Below are positions 63,000-64,000 of a stretch of 64,000 bases of DNA, piece after piece. This DNA is from Microvirga sp. SRT01. GTDB lineage: Bacteria; Pseudomonadota; Alphaproteobacteria; Sphingomonadales; Sphingomonadaceae. The stretch covers positions 310,001 through 374,000 of the forward strand of contig JAGSNX010000003.1 of the NCBI GenBank assembly GCA_018139225.1. Reading direction: 5' to 3'. Position 1 is the first letter of the stretch; each line of letters begins with the position of its first letter. Under the pieces are notes generated by a model. The model did not search any database. It was not told the DNA's origin and was given only the letters and a program-made list of their open reading frames with translations. A program made the translations under genes and the position numbers.

Positions 63000-64000
63000 A
63001 TGGCTCAGGAGCAGATGCTCAAGTTCGTCGATCGCGATCAGGCGTATCCGGATAAGCGGACCGCCGACGAGCGCGCGCAGGACTTTCGGGAGATCGCGAA
63101 CCGCTACGCCGTGCCGACCGCCGAGGATCAGGCCGGTCGCTGCTCGCAATGCGGCGTGCCCTATTGCTCGGTACATTGTCCGCTTCATAACCACATCCCG
63201 GATTGGCTGCGCCTGACCGCCGAGGGGCGGCTGCGCGAAGCGTACGAGCTGTCGAACAGCACCTCGACGATGCCGGAAATCTGCGGCCGCATCTGCCCGC
63301 AGGACCGGCTGTGCGAGGGCAATTGCGTGATCGAGTTCTCCGGCCACGGCGCGGTGACGATCGGCTCGGTCGAAAAGTTCATCACAGACACCGCCTGGGC
63401 GGAGGGCTGGGTGGAGCCGGTGCAGGTCGCGCCCGCCCGCGGCCAGTCGGTCGGCGTGATCGGCGCGGGACCGGCCGGGCTGACGACGGCTGAGCTGCTG
63501 CGTGCCCGCGGCTACGAGGTGCATGTCTATGACCGTCACGACCGTGCCGGTGGCCTGCTGACGTACGGCATCCCGGGCTTCAAGCTGGAAAAGCCGGTCG
63601 TCATGCGCCGCGTCGAGCGACTGGAGCAGGCGGGCATCGTCTTCCATTATGGCTTCGCGGTTGGACAGGACGCGACACTGGACGATCTGCGCCGCCGCCA
63701 TGGTGCGGTGCTGATCGCGACCGGCGTGTACAAGGCGCGGCAGGTCGAGGTGCCCGGCGCGGACACGAACGGCGTGGTCGCTGCGCTTGATTATCTGACC
63801 GCCTCCAACCGCAAGGGCTTCGGCGACGCGGTGCCCGAGTTCGACGGCGGCGCGCTGGATGCCGCTGGTAAGGACGTGGTCGTGATCGGCGGCGGCGACA
63901 CCGCGATGGACTGCGTCCGCACCGCGATCCGTCAGGGCGCGAAATCGGTGAAGTGCCTCTACCGCCGCGACCGCGCCAACATGCCCGGATCGCAGCGTGA
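63000..64000 (+). CDS. gltD: Glutamate synthase small subunit (3' end outside window)
   Basis: The reading frame runs off the right edge after 333 codons of about 480. The ATG at 63000 follows a GAAGG ribosome site; a GTG three codons upstream is possible. The N-terminus has the iron-sulphur cysteines R-C-S-Q-C-G-V-P-Y-C and C-G-R-I-C-P-Q-D-R-L-C-E-G-N-C. The FAD site is V-G-V-I-G-A-G-P-A-G-L and the NADPH site V-V-V-I-G-G-G-D-T-A-M-D. It transfers electrons from NADPH to the large subunit GltB, which is not in the window. Confidence 0.93.
   Translation, partial: MAQEQMLKFVDRDQAYPDKRTADERAQDFREIANRYAVPTAEDQAGRCSQCGVPYCSVHCPLHNHIPDWLRLTAEGRLREAYELSNSTSTMPEICGRICPQDRLCEGNCVIEFSGHGAVTIGSVEKFITDTAWAEGWVEPVQVAPARGQSVGVIGAGPAGLTTAELLRARGYEVHVYDRHDRAGGLLTYGIPGFKLEKPVVMRRVERLEQAGIVFHYGFAVGQDATLDDLRRRHGAVLIATGVYKARQVEVPGADTNGVVAALDYLTASNRKGFGDAVPEFDGGALDAAGKDVVVIGGGDTAMDCVRTAIRQGAKSVKCLYRRDRANMPGSQR

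Overview
The window looks like chromosomal DNA from a yellow-pigmented sphingomonad (Sphingomonas or a close relative). The evidence is the high GC, GTG/TTG starts and tightly overlapping genes, a lycopene cyclase, a PEPxxWA-CTERM protein, a large TonB-dependent receptor, Tat-exported ferritin-like proteins, and palindromic intergenic repeats of types common in this group. The genus call is inferred from gene content; no search was run.

Layout. 1-8960 is ordinary chromosome: crtY (cut by the left edge), an acetyltransferase, a GAF protein, a membrane di-iron hydroxylase with a DUF2141 protein, a MipA-type outer membrane protein, two tandem Tat ferritin-like proteins, and thiC under a TPP riboswitch. 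A single AT-rich gene at 9023-10261, an AAA+-type ATPase broken by one in-frame amber codon, interrupts this. 10318-25569 is dense housekeeping: DUF427, ung, a PhnA-like protein, an S41 peptidase, a GH130 phosphorylase with a LacI regulator, RidA, a HAD phosphatase, a DivK-like receiver, a thioesterase, DedA, an S9 peptidase, a retropepsin-like protease and aminopeptidase P.

An accessory region starts beside tRNA-Thr (25650-25724) and runs to about 33300. It holds an IS5 element, a truncated uracil-DNA-glycosylase-like pseudogene, relics of a DUF4145 gene and of a caspase-like (C14) gene, a three-gene set (Ala/Pro-rich protein, HlyC-type toxin-activating acyltransferase, Sel1-like lipoprotein), and a pile of decayed IS3 and IS5 copies. 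Directly after it lies a complete type I secretion locus (33311-41323): an S8 protease with a P-domain and RTX repeats, a TolC-like outer membrane protein, a PEP-CTERM protein, an ABC exporter and a HlyD adaptor. The HlyC-type gene and its neighbours may once have been part of the same secretion locus, split by IS insertions.

41886-50763 is a sugar locus matching the De Ley-Doudoroff D-galactose route: TonB receptor, SMP-30 lactonase, KDPGal aldolase, KDGal kinase, Na+/sugar symporter, FadR-type regulator and galactose 1-dehydrogenase. Galactonate dehydratase is not present here. From 50939 to the right edge the genome is ordinary again: a class A PBP, threonine aldolase, EamA exporter, SDR protein, M28 peptidase, PepN, a VOC protein, tRNA-Leu, an NDUFA9-like protein, UppP and the start of gltD, which is cut by the right edge.
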